A stretch of DNA of 40,028 nt, taken from Verrucomicrobiota bacterium (GTDB taxonomy: Bacteria; Verrucomicrobiota; Verrucomicrobiia; Limisphaerales; JAHDYP01). Positions 16,372 through 25,926 of this stretch are shown here, piece by piece. Numbering within the stretch: the stretch's first letter is position 1; the number at the start of each line of letters is the position of its first letter. The stretch spans positions 1 through 40,028 of the forward strand of contig JAHDYP010000049.1 in NCBI GenBank assembly GCA_023383055.1, in the 5' to 3' direction. Position numbers and translations under genes: made by a program. A model generated the notes under the pieces. That model was not told the DNA's origin and made no database searches. It worked only from the letters and a program-made list of their open reading frames with translations.

Positions 16372-17277
16372 ATGAGCAGGCGCAGCGGGCTTCAAATCCG
16401 ACAAAGACTTATGCAAACCTTCCAGTTCGAGTGCTTGGGCCGCGGCCGCGGTCGGCAGCCGGGGTTTACCTTGATTGAATTGCTGGTGGTGATCGCCATC
16501 ATCGGGATCCTGGCGAGCATGTTGTTGCCGGCCTTGTCCAAGGCCAAGGCCAAGGGGCAGGCGATCTCGTGCATGAGCAACACCAAGCAGATGGGTCTGG
16601 CTCATTTCATGTACGTGAACGATTTCGGCATGACGGTGCCCTACGCCCAATACCAGGATCTCTGGATGCGCGCGTACGTCGAGTATTACGCGGCGGCGGA
16701 CAAGGCGCGGCTCTGCCCGGTGGCCAAGGAGAACTTTGGGGCGCAACCCCGAAAATCCCTGAAAGCCCCGGGCGACGCCGGGATGTTCCCCGAGTGCGGA
16801 ACCATGGATGAAGCGTGGTTGTGGCCGACGAACGGTCAGTGGGGCAGCACGTCGGCCCGGGGTTATCACGGGGGGTTCGCGTTCAATTCCTGGCTCTATT
16901 CAGGTGGTTGGCCGTCCGGTTGGGCCGATGAACGGCTTGCGTTCAAGAAGGAATCGGAGATTGCCAATCCATCGCAAACGCCCGTGTTGGGCGACTCGAT
17001 GTGGGTGGATGCCTGGCCCGACGCGAACGATCGTCCGCAGCTCAACGGCTACTTCGGCTGGAACGACGGCGGCATGGGGCGTTACCTGGTGGCTCGCCAT
17101 GCCAGCGGGCCGTTTGATCAGGCCAAAACGACCCGGCCCTCCGGTGCCGGCCTGAAAGGGGCCGTCAACATGGTCTTTTCCGATGGGCATTCCGAACAGG
17201 TGCCGTTCGTGCGGCTCTGGCAATTGCATTGGCACCAGAACTATCTGCCGCCCACGAACAACGTGGCGCTGCCCTGA
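16372..17277 (+). CDS. PulG-like pseudopilin (prepilin N-terminal methylation domain)
   Basis: 301 residues from 16372, or 288 from ATG 16411 ([12 protein letters not shown]). The motif [20 protein letters not shown] marks the prepilin peptidase cleavage site with Glu5, followed by [20 protein letters not shown]. The C-terminal part has [13 protein letters not shown] and [10 protein letters not shown], the DG-type ending of the same large family as the gene at 2929, but the middle is different and rich in Trp and Gly. No secretion genes nearby. It is followed by a relic region rather than by a partner gene. Confidence 0.87.
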   Translation: MSRRSGLQIRQRLMQTFQFECLGRGRGRQPGFTLIELLVVIAIIGILASMLLPALSKAKAKGQAISCMSNTKQMGLAHFMYVNDFGMTVPYAQYQDLWMRAYVEYYAAADKARLCPVAKENFGAQPRKSLKAPGDAGMFPECGTMDEAWLWPTNGQWGSTSARGYHGGFAFNSWLYSGGWPSGWADERLAFKKESEIANPSQTPVLGDSMWVDAWPDANDRPQLNGYFGWNDGGMGRYLVARHASGPFDQAKTTRPSGAGLKGAVNMVFSDGHSEQVPFVRLWQLHWHQNYLPPTNNVALP

Positions 17278-17379
17278 AGGTTTCGCCCGCACCTGTCTCC
17301 GGCCGGCGCAGCCGCAACCGAGGTGCTGGCCCCCCCGCAGGCCGCGTGGTTGTGGAAAACCTCGCCGCCCACGGTCACC

Positions 17380-17760
17380 GCCGTGCCCGATCCCGTGGCG
17401 CAGGTTGCCCAACTTAAACTCGAACTCCCACCGGCGCCAAAACCGATGGGCGTCTATCGGCCCTGCGTGGTTTTGGGCGGCTTCGCCAGCGAACTGTCCG
17501 CCGAAGTTTTCGGCGCTGAAGCGGGTGTTGGCGCGCGCAGCGCGGTGGGCGCGGGGTCGTTGCCGGGCAACATCGCCGTCGAGATCGAGGCCCTGGCGTT
17601 GCTGGTTTATCCGGACCGCATCGAGGAGAACCTCCGGCGGATGGTTCGGTTGGTCGGCGACCCCGACCGGCTGCGTCCCCATCTCAAGACCGTGAAAATG
17701 CCGGAAGTCGTGGGGCACAAGGCGATTGCGGCCGAGAATCCGCAGCCGCGCTGGCGGTCG
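17380..17760 (+). pseudogene. collapsed relic: RidA-family fragments fused to a D-threonine-aldolase-like fragment
   Basis: One open frame contains three pieces in order. LPPAPKPMGVYRPCVVLGG is the beginning of a YjgF/RidA protein. ARSAVGAGSLPGNIAVEIEA is the end of a RidA protein, so some 80-90 middle residues are absent. LLVYPDRIEENLRRMVRLVG, DRLRPHLKT and VKMPEVV follow at once and match the N-terminal part of D-TA/alanine-racemase-like PLP enzymes, including the PLP-lysine context. The rest of that enzyme is missing. The frame stays open into the next gene, whose own ATG lies at 17836. RidA and D-TA genes are often neighbours, so this is best read as a two-gene operon shrunk by internal deletions. 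It is unlikely to be functional. Confidence 0.7.
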
Positions 17761-17835
17761 GACACGGGTTTGACGTTGACCCGCGGCGTGACAACCGAAA
17801 CAATCCCGCCCATCGATTCCAGAAATTCCCCGCGT

Positions 17836-18951
17836 ATGAACCTCAAGCGCACGTTCCGATTTCTGATTGCCGTCCTGGCCTGTGCCGCAGTCGGGCCGAC
17901 GGCGGATGGTTGCACCACTTTTGTCCTGCAAAAGGATGGTCGGTTGGTGTTCGGCAGGAATCTCGACTGGCACGTCGGCGAAGGCCTGCTGATCGCCAAC
18001 CCGCGCCGGGTGAAGAAGCGCGCGCTGGTGCTTCCGATATCGGCCCGGGAAACGCACCCGGCCCAGTGGGTGTCCCAATACGGCAGCGTGACGTTCAACA
18101 GCCTGGGTCGCGACTTCCCCACCGGCGGAATGAACGAGGCCGGTCTGGTCATCGAACTCATGTGGCTGGATGCCACCCAGTATCCGCCGCCGGACGCCCG
18201 CCCGGAACTGCACGTCCTCCAATGGACGCAGTACCTGCTCGACACTTGCCGCACGGTCGAGGAGGTGCTCGCCACGGACGCGGAGGTGCGGATTTCACAG
18301 GACTCCATTCTGCCGCAGCATTTCCTCGTCTGCGACGCCGCCGGGCGGGTGGCGACGATCGAGTTTCTCGAAGGCAAACGGGTGGTGCACCGCGCCGATA
18401 ACCTGCCCCACGCCTGCCTGGCCAATAGCACCTATGCGGAATCGATGCAGCAGGCGGCTATGCGCCAAGGCGCGGACGGCTCGCAAACAATTCCGGATGG
18501 AGACGGTTCACTCGAGCGGTTCGTCCGCACGGCGGCGCGGATCGACGCCTTTGCCCGCGCAGACCAGGACGTGGTCGACTACGCGTTCGATATGCTGGAC
18601 GGCGTCAATCAAGGCTACGAACTCGACGCCCATTCCACCGTGTGGAGCGTGGTTTACGACATCGGCGAGAAACGAATCCTCTTCCGCACGCACAACCATC
18701 GGGAAATCCGCCGCCTCGAACTATCGCAGTTGAAGTTCGATTGCGCCCAACCGGTTCCGGTGTGGGACGTCCTGAGCGGTGGCGCCGGAGACATCACCGG
18801 TCGTTGGACTCGCTTCACCGCGGAACTGAATCGCGAGACCGCGCGCAAGAACGTAACCCACCCGGCGATCGTGCGGACCTTTGGCGATTTAAGCGCCCTC
18901 CTGGCGCCGGTGAGCGGCTACGCCGAGAATTTCACCGCGTGCGAAGAATAG
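17836..18951 (+). CDS. choloylglycine-hydrolase-type Ntn amidase (linear amide C-N hydrolase)
   Basis: 371 residues. A signal peptide (FRFLIAVLACAAVGPTADG) ends right before Cys26 in GCTTFVLQ; in this family the exposed N-terminal Cys is the nucleophile, so cleavage there would activate the enzyme in the periplasm or outside. GRNLDWHVGEG supplies the conserved Arg and Asp, and TFNSLGRDFPTGGMNEAGL and WSVVYDIGEKRI complete the fold (Asn/Arg region). Family members cleave bile salts, penicillin V, acyl-homoserine lactones or other linear amides; the substrate here is unknown. The start at 17836 is chosen because the frame upstream is a relic of other genes. Confidence 0.87.
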   Translation: MNLKRTFRFLIAVLACAAVGPTADGCTTFVLQKDGRLVFGRNLDWHVGEGLLIANPRRVKKRALVLPISARETHPAQWVSQYGSVTFNSLGRDFPTGGMNEAGLVIELMWLDATQYPPPDARPELHVLQWTQYLLDTCRTVEEVLATDAEVRISQDSILPQHFLVCDAAGRVATIEFLEGKRVVHRADNLPHACLANSTYAESMQQAAMRQGADGSQTIPDGDGSLERFVRTAARIDAFARADQDVVDYAFDMLDGVNQGYELDAHSTVWSVVYDIGEKRILFRTHNHREIRRLELSQLKFDCAQPVPVWDVLSGGAGDITGRWTRFTAELNRETARKNVTHPAIVRTFGDLSALLAPVSGYAENFTACEE

Positions 18952-19015
18952 ACCCGGGAACCCGGATACCCGACTCCGGTAGGCGTCGCCACCGGACGCA
19001 GTTGGCTTTTAGCGC

Positions 19016-22000
19016 CTACGGCGATTCCGGCAGCAACAGGCCAAACTCCGCCAATGAGACCCACGGGCCCTCGGCATGGCCGCTGAGGGCGCGGAGTCGA
19101 AGGAAACGTCCCTGGACTGGCGCGGTGAACTTCACCGTGTTTAGGGAGTCGTTGGCGGGGAATTCACCTTGGGCGACCGGAACGCCCCAAGCCGAGCCAT
19201 CGGTGCTGACGTAGACTTCGTAGCCTTTGATCCAGCCGTTGCGATTGCCATCCTGGCGCGGCAGCACGGTGACCCCGGCGATGGTGGCGGACGATTCGAG
19301 TTCCACGACCAGTTCGTGCGGGAAACCCGGGGCGCGGTCGCCCCACGCGGTGTGCCACAGCGTGTGCGGATCGCCGTCGAGCACGAGGCTGCCGGGATAG
19401 CCGCCCTGCTGGCTGTCGGTGCGAAGGACGCGCGCGCCGAGTTTTTCCATCGGTGTCAGGTCGCGAAACAAACCCCGCACTTGCGCGATCTCCAGCGTCG
19501 TGGTCGGTCGGAAGCGGTTGCCGGCGGCGTAGGCAAGCAGGCTGGCACGGAGCTGGCCCGCGGCGGGGCGCTGGGCCAGGTCACGGTCGAGGTCGATGGC
19601 GCAGACGAGCAATCGACCTGCGCCGACCCGTGCTTCGAAGACGAGGCCGAGCTTGCGGCAGGTGTTCCAGTCATCGATCACCTGGACGATCGGGCGCAAT
19701 CCCTTGGGCAAGGCATCGAGCACCATCGGTTTCGAATGGTTATGCGGGTCCTGCCATTGCCAATCGCTGTGGAACGACGTGGGGAACTGGGCCAGGGCGG
19801 GGTGCTTGGGATCGAGCAGCAGTCCGAGCGTGTGCTGCGGCTGACTGGGGAACCAGAGCTTGTTCCAGAAGATCGGATCGAACCGGCCGACGGTCCGGCC
19901 GGCCACCCGCCGCGGGTCGGCGAGCAACACCACGCGTCCGCCCCCCTCGAGCACGGCGAGCGCGGTGGGATCGAGATCCTTCGCGATGGTGACGTTGGCT
20001 GGAGTTGCCTCGGCCGTTGCCGCTGGATAGACCCAGAGATTCCAGTCGTTGGCGAAGCGGGTCCCCGGAAGGTCGATCTCGAGATTCAAGGCCATTGCCG
20101 AATCGAACGGCGCGAGTGGCAGCACGATTTCGCCGACGGACGTGAGCTGGCCGGTGGGCAGAGTCTTCGGCGTGAGGTTTCCGCCGGCGACCCGCTTGCC
20201 GCCGACCTCGCGGAGGCGCCAGCGGACATTCGCTTCGGGCAGGTCGCGCGGGCCGAAGTGGGCGACTTCGATGGCGGCCTGGAGCGTTTCGTCACTGGTC
20301 CAGATCCGTTTGGGCAGACGGGCGAGGGGAACGGTTTGGTCGCAGAACCGGCGATACTCAGCCGGTTTGAGGTAGCCTTTCTCGTCCCAGAAGGCGTCGA
20401 GGACGCCGACGAGCGCGGTGCCCTGCCCGGGGAAATCATGCAGGTCGAGCAACTGGAAGCCGGCCCAGCCGGGAGTGCGGAGGCAGGCTTCGATCTCGTC
20501 CTTGTAGAACAGCGCCTGGAGCCGACCGGAGGCGCGCAGGAAATCCTTGGCCTGGCTGAGCAGGCCCGCTTCGTCCATGAAATCGCGGACGATCTCGAAA
20601 TTCCTGGCCTTGAGCAGCCCGCGGTATTTCGGGATCTCGTCAAGGTTGGGGAACACGCAATACTGGCCGATCTCGTGGCTGACGATGGGGCGCGCGCGCT
20701 GGTCGAGGAAGGCGCGATAATCGCCGTCGGTGCGGCCCTGCGCGGCGGAATGCACCGGGTAGGCGCGTGACTCGGGGGTGACATCGACGTCGTTGGCGGG
20801 AATGCTGGGCCAGCCGGACCCGGCGGAATAAAGGCGGCGGGGGTCCTTTTGCTTCCAGAAGTCCACGAACCGGGCGAGGAATTGTTCGTAGTCGGGACCG
20901 CCGGGTTCGTTGCTGGCGACGAGGAGGAGGAAGGAGGGGCGATTACCGTGGGCGGCGACGATGCGTTCGCTTTCGTCGTAGATCCATTGATCCAGTGGCG
21001 TGCCCCGGTTGAAGTGAGACGACCACGCCGAGCACTCGACCTGGAGGTAGAACCCCATTTCGTCGGCGGCAATGAAGGCGGCCTCGGGGGGGCACCAGGA
21101 GTGAAAGCGGAGATGATTGAGGCCGTGCTCGCGGGCGATGCGGAGAATGCGCTTCCACGACGCGACGTCGGTGGGTGGGTAACCGTATTGGGGGAAGATG
21201 CAGCATTCGAGCGTGCCGCGGAGGTAGATCTTCCGGCCATTGAGAACGAGCTGTTTGTCCGCGATGGTGACATCGCGCAGGCCGAACGTGACCCGGTGCG
21301 GGGAGGTGACGCCCGGCATTTCCAGGGTGAGCTCGTGCAGTGCGGGGTTAAACTCATCCCAGAGCGGCGCGTCGGGACCGAGTTCGTAAGTGAAGTTCAC
21401 GTGCCCGCCGTCGGCAGCCCACTGGATGGGCAGATCGAGCGGCGCCGGGCTGGGGGTTTTGCGGCCATTGAAGCTGCGTGCGGAGGCCTTGAGCAGGGCG
21501 CTGCCCGGTTGGCCGGTGGCATTGCCGAGCTTGACCTCGACGCGGACCTGTCGTTTGGCGGCGTTCGGGAAGACGCGGACATCGTCGAACCAGAGGGGAT
21601 CGGTGGCAAGCAGTTCGAGTCGGCCGGCCACGCCGTTCCAATTGCCCTGGGTGTGGTCGGTGATGCTGTGGGCGTCGGCGCCGACGGCGATGAGCTCGCG
21701 ATTGTCGACCCGCAGCGTCAGTTGATGACGTCCGGGCGTGACGGTGGTCCCGAGGTCATAGGTGTGGGGGGTGCCGAGGGCGTCCCGTGAACCGATCTCT
21801 TGATCATCCAGCCAGAGCGTTGTGCCCCAATGCGCGCGTTCGAACTGGACCACGAGCCGGCGACCGAGCCAGGACTTGGGAACGTCGATGTCGCGTTGGT
21901 ACCAGGCGACGCCGACGTAGCCCTTTTCGGGCTGAAGCCAGAAGGGGACTTTGACGTTGCCGGGCTGGCGGTAGGGGGCGTAGCGGTCGGCGGTGAACCA

Positions 22001-22264
22001 GGATCGCTCGTTGAGGGAACCAGTCCAGACCGTGTTCGTGGAGATGTCATCGCCGTAACCGCGCTCCTGCAGCGAGCCGGGCAGTTGGATGGTGTCGGGC
22101 AAGGCGCGGGTGAACCAGCGTTCGTTGACGCCGGAGTTCGCGCGGTCGAGTTCAAAGCGCCAGGTGCCGGCGAGTGAGATGGGTTGATCCTTGGCCGCGT
22201 GGAGGATGGTGGCGGTGGTGAGCAGCAGCACGACGAGTGTGCGAATGAGAGAGCAAGGGTTCAT
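19016..22264 (-). CDS. secreted glycoside hydrolase family 2 enzyme with C-terminal F5/8 discoidin domain
   Basis: 1082 residues with a signal peptide (LIRTLVVLLLTTATILHAA). Domain order: sugar-binding jelly roll (about 30-215, with AGTWRFELD and WYQRDIDVP), immunoglobulin-like domain, TIM barrel (about 330-640), and a C-terminal F5/8 type C domain (about 945-1080, with LWHTAWG and YEVYVSTDGSAW). The acid/base Glu453 is in ASNEPGG and the nucleophile Glu531 in SHEIGQYCV, 78 residues apart as in GH2 enzymes. Expected to cleave beta-galactosides, beta-glucuronides or similar links in plant or algal glycans. The gene starts 63 bases downstream of the end of the DUF5107 gene, in the same direction, and is probably co-transcribed with it. 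Confidence 0.9.
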   Translation of the reverse strand: MNPCSLIRTLVVLLLTTATILHAAKDQPISLAGTWRFELDRANSGVNERWFTRALPDTIQLPGSLQERGYGDDISTNTVWTGSLNERSWFTADRYAPYRQPGNVKVPFWLQPEKGYVGVAWYQRDIDVPKSWLGRRLVVQFERAHWGTTLWLDDQEIGSRDALGTPHTYDLGTTVTPGRHQLTLRVDNRELIAVGADAHSITDHTQGNWNGVAGRLELLATDPLWFDDVRVFPNAAKRQVRVEVKLGNATGQPGSALLKASARSFNGRKTPSPAPLDLPIQWAADGGHVNFTYELGPDAPLWDEFNPALHELTLEMPGVTSPHRVTFGLRDVTIADKQLVLNGRKIYLRGTLECCIFPQYGYPPTDVASWKRILRIAREHGLNHLRFHSWCPPEAAFIAADEMGFYLQVECSAWSSHFNRGTPLDQWIYDESERIVAAHGNRPSFLLLVASNEPGGPDYEQFLARFVDFWKQKDPRRLYSAGSGWPSIPANDVDVTPESRAYPVHSAAQGRTDGDYRAFLDQRARPIVSHEIGQYCVFPNLDEIPKYRGLLKARNFEIVRDFMDEAGLLSQAKDFLRASGRLQALFYKDEIEACLRTPGWAGFQLLDLHDFPGQGTALVGVLDAFWDEKGYLKPAEYRRFCDQTVPLARLPKRIWTSDETLQAAIEVAHFGPRDLPEANVRWRLREVGGKRVAGGNLTPKTLPTGQLTSVGEIVLPLAPFDSAMALNLEIDLPGTRFANDWNLWVYPAATAEATPANVTIAKDLDPTALAVLEGGGRVVLLADPRRVAGRTVGRFDPIFWNKLWFPSQPQHTLGLLLDPKHPALAQFPTSFHSDWQWQDPHNHSKPMVLDALPKGLRPIVQVIDDWNTCRKLGLVFEARVGAGRLLVCAIDLDRDLAQRPAAGQLRASLLAYAAGNRFRPTTTLEIAQVRGLFRDLTPMEKLGARVLRTDSQQGGYPGSLVLDGDPHTLWHTAWGDRAPGFPHELVVELESSATIAGVTVLPRQDGNRNGWIKGYEVYVSTDGSAWGVPVAQGEFPANDSLNTVKFTAPVQGRFLRLRALSGHAEGPWVSLAEFGLLLPESP

Positions 22265-22327
22265 GGCGAGGGGAGGTTTGGGTTGTGGAGTGCGCGGTGC
22301 TTTGGCGCATTGAGTGGGGCATCGAAT

Positions 22328-25300
22328 TCAGGTTCGTCGCGCCTGGCCGAGTTCCGCGGCGAGATCGGCGGCCAGCGGGTGGTTGGGATCGCGTTCGAGC
22401 ACGGTGCGGAGGAGGGTCCGGGCGCGGGAGATCTGGCCGAGGCCGAGCCGGGCCTGCGCCTCGAGATACAAGGCGGTGGTTTCCTGCCGAAATTGCAGAT
22501 CATCATCGAAAAGCAGCAACGTCGGCAGCGACGTGGCAAAATAATCGATCCTGGCTTCGCTCGCCTTGAGCTTCCGCGCGTAAGCCAGCAAGTCCTGGAA
22601 CAGCTTTTCGGATTTGGTCTTTTGGCCCAATGCGCCCCACGCCAGGGCCGAGTAATAGGTCATTTCGCTGAAGGCACGCACCCGCATTTCCTGGAAGTCG
22701 CCCCGGAACGTGGCCGCGGCGCGCCAATGTTCGCGCGCTCGTTTGGAATCGCCGAGCGCGGCGAGGGCGCGACCGAGCCAGTAATGGAGATCGCTTTGAT
22801 TGGCGAGCAGGTGGCGGGCTTCGCCCAGGTTGGGGGGTGCCGTCAGAGCCGACTCAAAGTGAGCTCGTGCTCGAGCCGCATCATCCCGTGCGAGCGCCGA
22901 TCTTCCCAGCAACAGGTGCGAACGGGTCCACTGACCCAGGGGACCGCCTTCGCCGCCTTCCCAAGGCTGGAAATGGCGGCCGCTCACCAGGGCGAGCGCT
23001 CGGGCGGATTGGCCGGTCTGGTTGTAGAGCGCGCAGAGTTCGACGCTGAGATCATCGCGCTGGCGGACCAGGTCGAGATGCTGTTCGAGTTCGCGCAGAC
23101 GACTGGCGGGATTCACGCCGAGGCGTTTCCAGAGTTGATCGCGTTCGAACAGGAGTCGCGCATCGGATGGATTCGCGCGGAAGGCCCGGTCGTAGGCGAT
23201 GCGAGCCCGGGCGGGTTGGCGGCGGATATTGAAATAGCCGATACCGAGGTTGCGCCAGACGATGGAGCAGGTTGGGTCGAGCCGGGCGCTGCGTTCCCAG
23301 AGTGCGATTGCCTCGGCATGCCGCCGTCGGTCATAGAGCAGGTTTCCCAGGTAGTAAGGTGCTTTCGCGTCGTTCGGTTGGCTGCGCATGGCGGCTTCGA
23401 GGATCGCGATCTCCTCGAGGCGTGCGGGAAAGCAGTAGTCGGACGGAAGGGCGGCGGCGCGTTGGAAGTGTTGCCGGGCGTTGGTTGAGTCGCCGCGTTG
23501 CCGATGGAGCCAGCCGAGGGTGTATTGCACCATGGGCGCGGCGCCCCAGCTTTGATCCGGCAGGTCACCGCGGGATGGCCGGGCCGAATTCAGCAAGGCG
23601 ATCGCCTCGGGATAAAGGCCGGCGCGGGCGAAGTCGTGGGCGAGGTCGAGCGCGGTCTGGAGATCGCATTCGGGTTGCCTGCCGGCGAGCAGGCTGGCCC
23701 AGGCGTCGAGAGGATCGAGGGCGAGCGTTTCCCGGAGGAGGGTTGCGGCTTTGGTTCTCAGCCGGGCGCGGTCGGCGGCGGTCAGGGCGGAGGCGGGCTT
23801 GGCATCGGCCAGTTTTCGGAGGGCGATGACCTTGAGATTGCGTGCGCGGAGGTTGTCGGTGTTGGACCGGAGCGAGCGATCGACGTGTTCGATGGCGGTG
23901 GTCCAATGGCCGCGGCGGCTGTCGATTTCCGCGAGGGCATGGTAGCCGGGGGCGGCCCAGGCCTGGTTCCAGGTGGATTTGTAAAAGGCGGCGTAGGCGG
24001 CTTCGAGACCCTCCTCACCCCGGCCCTCTCCTCCGGGGGAGGCGCGGGAGGCACGTCGGGCGGTATGGAGGATATGGGAGGTTGCGGAGAGGCGGTCGGC
24101 TTGGAAGCGCAGGCAGAGGCCGAGGTTATAGAAGGGTTCGCCGTCGGCGGGATTGGCGTTGCGGCGGGTGAGCCGTTCGATGGCTTTGCGGAAGCGGACT
24201 TGGGCCAGGTTGAACTCGCCGCGTTTGAGATGCCAGAGGCCGAGCGCGTTGTTGCATCGGGCATCGAGCGGATCGCGGCGGAGCGCTTCCCGCCAGTAGA
24301 GCGTCTGGCAACGGGTGGCGTGGCGGTATTGGTCCAGATGCAAACCGGTAACGTAGAGTTCGTCGGCACTGGCGATCTCTCCTGGCGCGGGCGGTTCGCT
24401 GGCGGGCGCAGGAACAGGGTGTTGGGCGCGGGGTTTGGGTTGGAAGGAGATGATTTCGCGGCCGTGGCGATCGAGGAGACGCAGCATGGTCTCGCCGATC
24501 TTCCACGGTTTGGCGGCCTGGGGGCGGTGCAACACGAAAGGTTCTCCTGGGGAAAGATCGACGTTCCATTCGGCCGCGGCGGAGGCATCGGCGCGTTCGA
24601 GTCGGACGACGGACTTCCGAAAGGTTTGTGTGACCGCGATGCCGACACGGAAGTGTTCTTTCGCGAGGGTCACACTCACCGCCGCGTCGAGGTTCGCGTG
24701 GTGGGCGGGGCCGATCTTCTGGATCGGATACCAATACTGACTCCAGGACTTGGTCTCGCCGGGCTGAAGGAAGCTGAAGTCGGGCTGGTTGTCGGTATAG
24801 ACGCCGGCCATGATTTCGATGTAAGGCCCGCAGACACCTTGGGGATCGGGATCGGTCAGGTTGCGGTCCCAGGCGTAGCCGAATTCGTGGTTGCCCCAGG
24901 TCCATTGCTTTTTGCCTGGCGCAAGGTGGTGGTTGGCGAGGTGGACGATGCCGGCCTGGGCCTTGAAATCGTAGCCGCCGAAGAAATCCTCGCGGCTGCC
25001 CATGCACATGTAAGAGGTGGGCACCGGGATGTTGGCGTAGAAGGAGAGATCGTTGGGAGCGTAGTTGGGGATTGGGGATTGGGGGATTTGGGATTGGGGA
25101 TTGGGGATTGGGGATTGGTCACGGGAGTGTGGAGGGACGAAACAGCGCGGGGCTTCGGTGGGAGGGACGCCGTTCCGGCCGCGGGCGCAGTAGTTCACGC
25201 CGTAGTAGGATCCCTGTGCCAGCGGATACTCGCTCATGGAACGGCGCGCGTGATCGGCCACGTAAGTGACGTCCGGCGGGAAAAAACTCTGGTAAGCTTC

Positions 25301-25915
25301 GTGAACGCGGGTGGCGACGTTGGCCCACCAGAGGAAGGTCTGGACGAAGGGGGTGCGATTGTAGGCACGGACCTTGAGTTCGACGCAGGCGCGGCCCGGA
25401 TGCAGGCAGACGCCGTGCATCCCTTTCATGCGGCACATCGGATCGTGGTCGCTGCACCAGACCGTGACGCTGCCGTCACGGTGGCGTTCGATCTTCGTAT
25501 CCACCGGGAGGAAGGTTGCGGGCCGATGATGCTGTGGCCAGTTGAACTCGATGCCGCCGCTGATCCAGGGGCCGGCGAGGCCGACGAGCGCGGGCTTGAT
25601 CACCGGTTGATGGTAAAGCAGGTCGTAGTCGTTCGTCTTGTCGACGATGCGGTGGATGCGCCCGCCGATTTCCGGGAGTAACAACACGCGGAGAAACTCG
25701 TTCTCGATCCAAATGGCCTGCCAGCGGCGCGGGGTGGGATGTTCGGCGATGCGGTCGGTGAAGGGCAGCGGGTAGACGCGTCCGCTGCTGCCCTGGTACA
25801 CCCGTTTCTCGAGGAACATCGGGTTCCGGTCCGGCGGCGCGGGGAGGCAGGTGGGAAACGTGAGATAAGTGCGCCAGGCGCGGACGCCGGTGGATTGCGT
25901 TTTTGCTTTGGTCAT
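22328..25915 (-). CDS. DUF5107-TPR protein, glycan-locus associated
   Basis: 1195 residues from ATG 25915. Residues about 20-440 form the DUF5107 beta-sandwich domain (IENEFLRVLLLPEIGGRIHR, GGIEFNWPQHHRP, YAPNDLSFYANIP), which resembles galactose-mutarotase folds. The remainder is a long tetratricopeptide array (LGLWHLKRGEFNLAQVRFRK, YYLGNLLYDRRRHAEAIALW, LGIGYFNIRRQ). No signal peptide is evident. Two in-frame inserts unlike the surrounding sequence stand out: a heptamer-encoded segment QSPIPNPQSQIPQSPIPN (about 266-283), and SPGGEGRGEEG (about 621-636) from a REP-like repeat. DUF5107 proteins commonly occur with glycoside hydrolases; the GH2 gene next door fits. Enzymatic function unproven. 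Confidence 0.87.
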   Translation of the reverse strand: MTKAKTQSTGVRAWRTYLTFPTCLPAPPDRNPMFLEKRVYQGSSGRVYPLPFTDRIAEHPTPRRWQAIWIENEFLRVLLLPEIGGRIHRIVDKTNDYDLLYHQPVIKPALVGLAGPWISGGIEFNWPQHHRPATFLPVDTKIERHRDGSVTVWCSDHDPMCRMKGMHGVCLHPGRACVELKVRAYNRTPFVQTFLWWANVATRVHEAYQSFFPPDVTYVADHARRSMSEYPLAQGSYYGVNYCARGRNGVPPTEAPRCFVPPHSRDQSPIPNPQSQIPQSPIPNYAPNDLSFYANIPVPTSYMCMGSREDFFGGYDFKAQAGIVHLANHHLAPGKKQWTWGNHEFGYAWDRNLTDPDPQGVCGPYIEIMAGVYTDNQPDFSFLQPGETKSWSQYWYPIQKIGPAHHANLDAAVSVTLAKEHFRVGIAVTQTFRKSVVRLERADASAAAEWNVDLSPGEPFVLHRPQAAKPWKIGETMLRLLDRHGREIISFQPKPRAQHPVPAPASEPPAPGEIASADELYVTGLHLDQYRHATRCQTLYWREALRRDPLDARCNNALGLWHLKRGEFNLAQVRFRKAIERLTRRNANPADGEPFYNLGLCLRFQADRLSATSHILHTARRASRASPGGEGRGEEGLEAAYAAFYKSTWNQAWAAPGYHALAEIDSRRGHWTTAIEHVDRSLRSNTDNLRARNLKVIALRKLADAKPASALTAADRARLRTKAATLLRETLALDPLDAWASLLAGRQPECDLQTALDLAHDFARAGLYPEAIALLNSARPSRGDLPDQSWGAAPMVQYTLGWLHRQRGDSTNARQHFQRAAALPSDYCFPARLEEIAILEAAMRSQPNDAKAPYYLGNLLYDRRRHAEAIALWERSARLDPTCSIVWRNLGIGYFNIRRQPARARIAYDRAFRANPSDARLLFERDQLWKRLGVNPASRLRELEQHLDLVRQRDDLSVELCALYNQTGQSARALALVSGRHFQPWEGGEGGPLGQWTRSHLLLGRSALARDDAARARAHFESALTAPPNLGEARHLLANQSDLHYWLGRALAALGDSKRAREHWRAAATFRGDFQEMRVRAFSEMTYYSALAWGALGQKTKSEKLFQDLLAYARKLKASEARIDYFATSLPTLLLFDDDLQFRQETTALYLEAQARLGLGQISRARTLLRTVLERDPNHPLAADLAAELGQARRT
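24008..24051. repeat. REP-like GC-rich palindromic repeat inside the DUF5107 gene
   Basis: CCTCACCCCGGCCCTCTC followed by CTCCGGGGGAGG is the familiar type of bacterial intergenic repeat (CCCTCACCCC...GGGAGAGGG). Here it is translated in frame as SPGGEGRGEEG between two TPR helices. About 30 residues in this stretch have no counterpart in the repeat pattern on either side. Confidence 0.6.
25065..25118. repeat. heptanucleotide tandem array (TTGGGGA)n inside the DUF5107 gene
   Basis: Seven units plus a partial one: TTGGGGA at 25065, 25072, 25094, 25101 and 25108, an 8-base unit at 25079, a variant TTTGGGA at 25087 and a final TTGG. Read on the coding strand it gives NPQSPIP-type repeats. The same CCCCAAT heptamer forms the STRR repeats of heterocystous cyanobacteria. 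Confidence 0.9.
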
Positions 25916-25926
25916 GGGCGCACCGG

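Noticed and set aside
19169..20770. 533-residue plus-strand frame
   Set aside because: Antisense to the GH2 catalytic region, which has complete active-site motifs.
25065..25118. CRISPR array
   Set aside because: The units are contiguous heptamers without spacers; no cas genes are present in the window.
23498..25681. 727-residue plus-strand frame
   Set aside because: Antisense to the DUF5107-TPR gene; Gly/Val/Glu-rich shadow.
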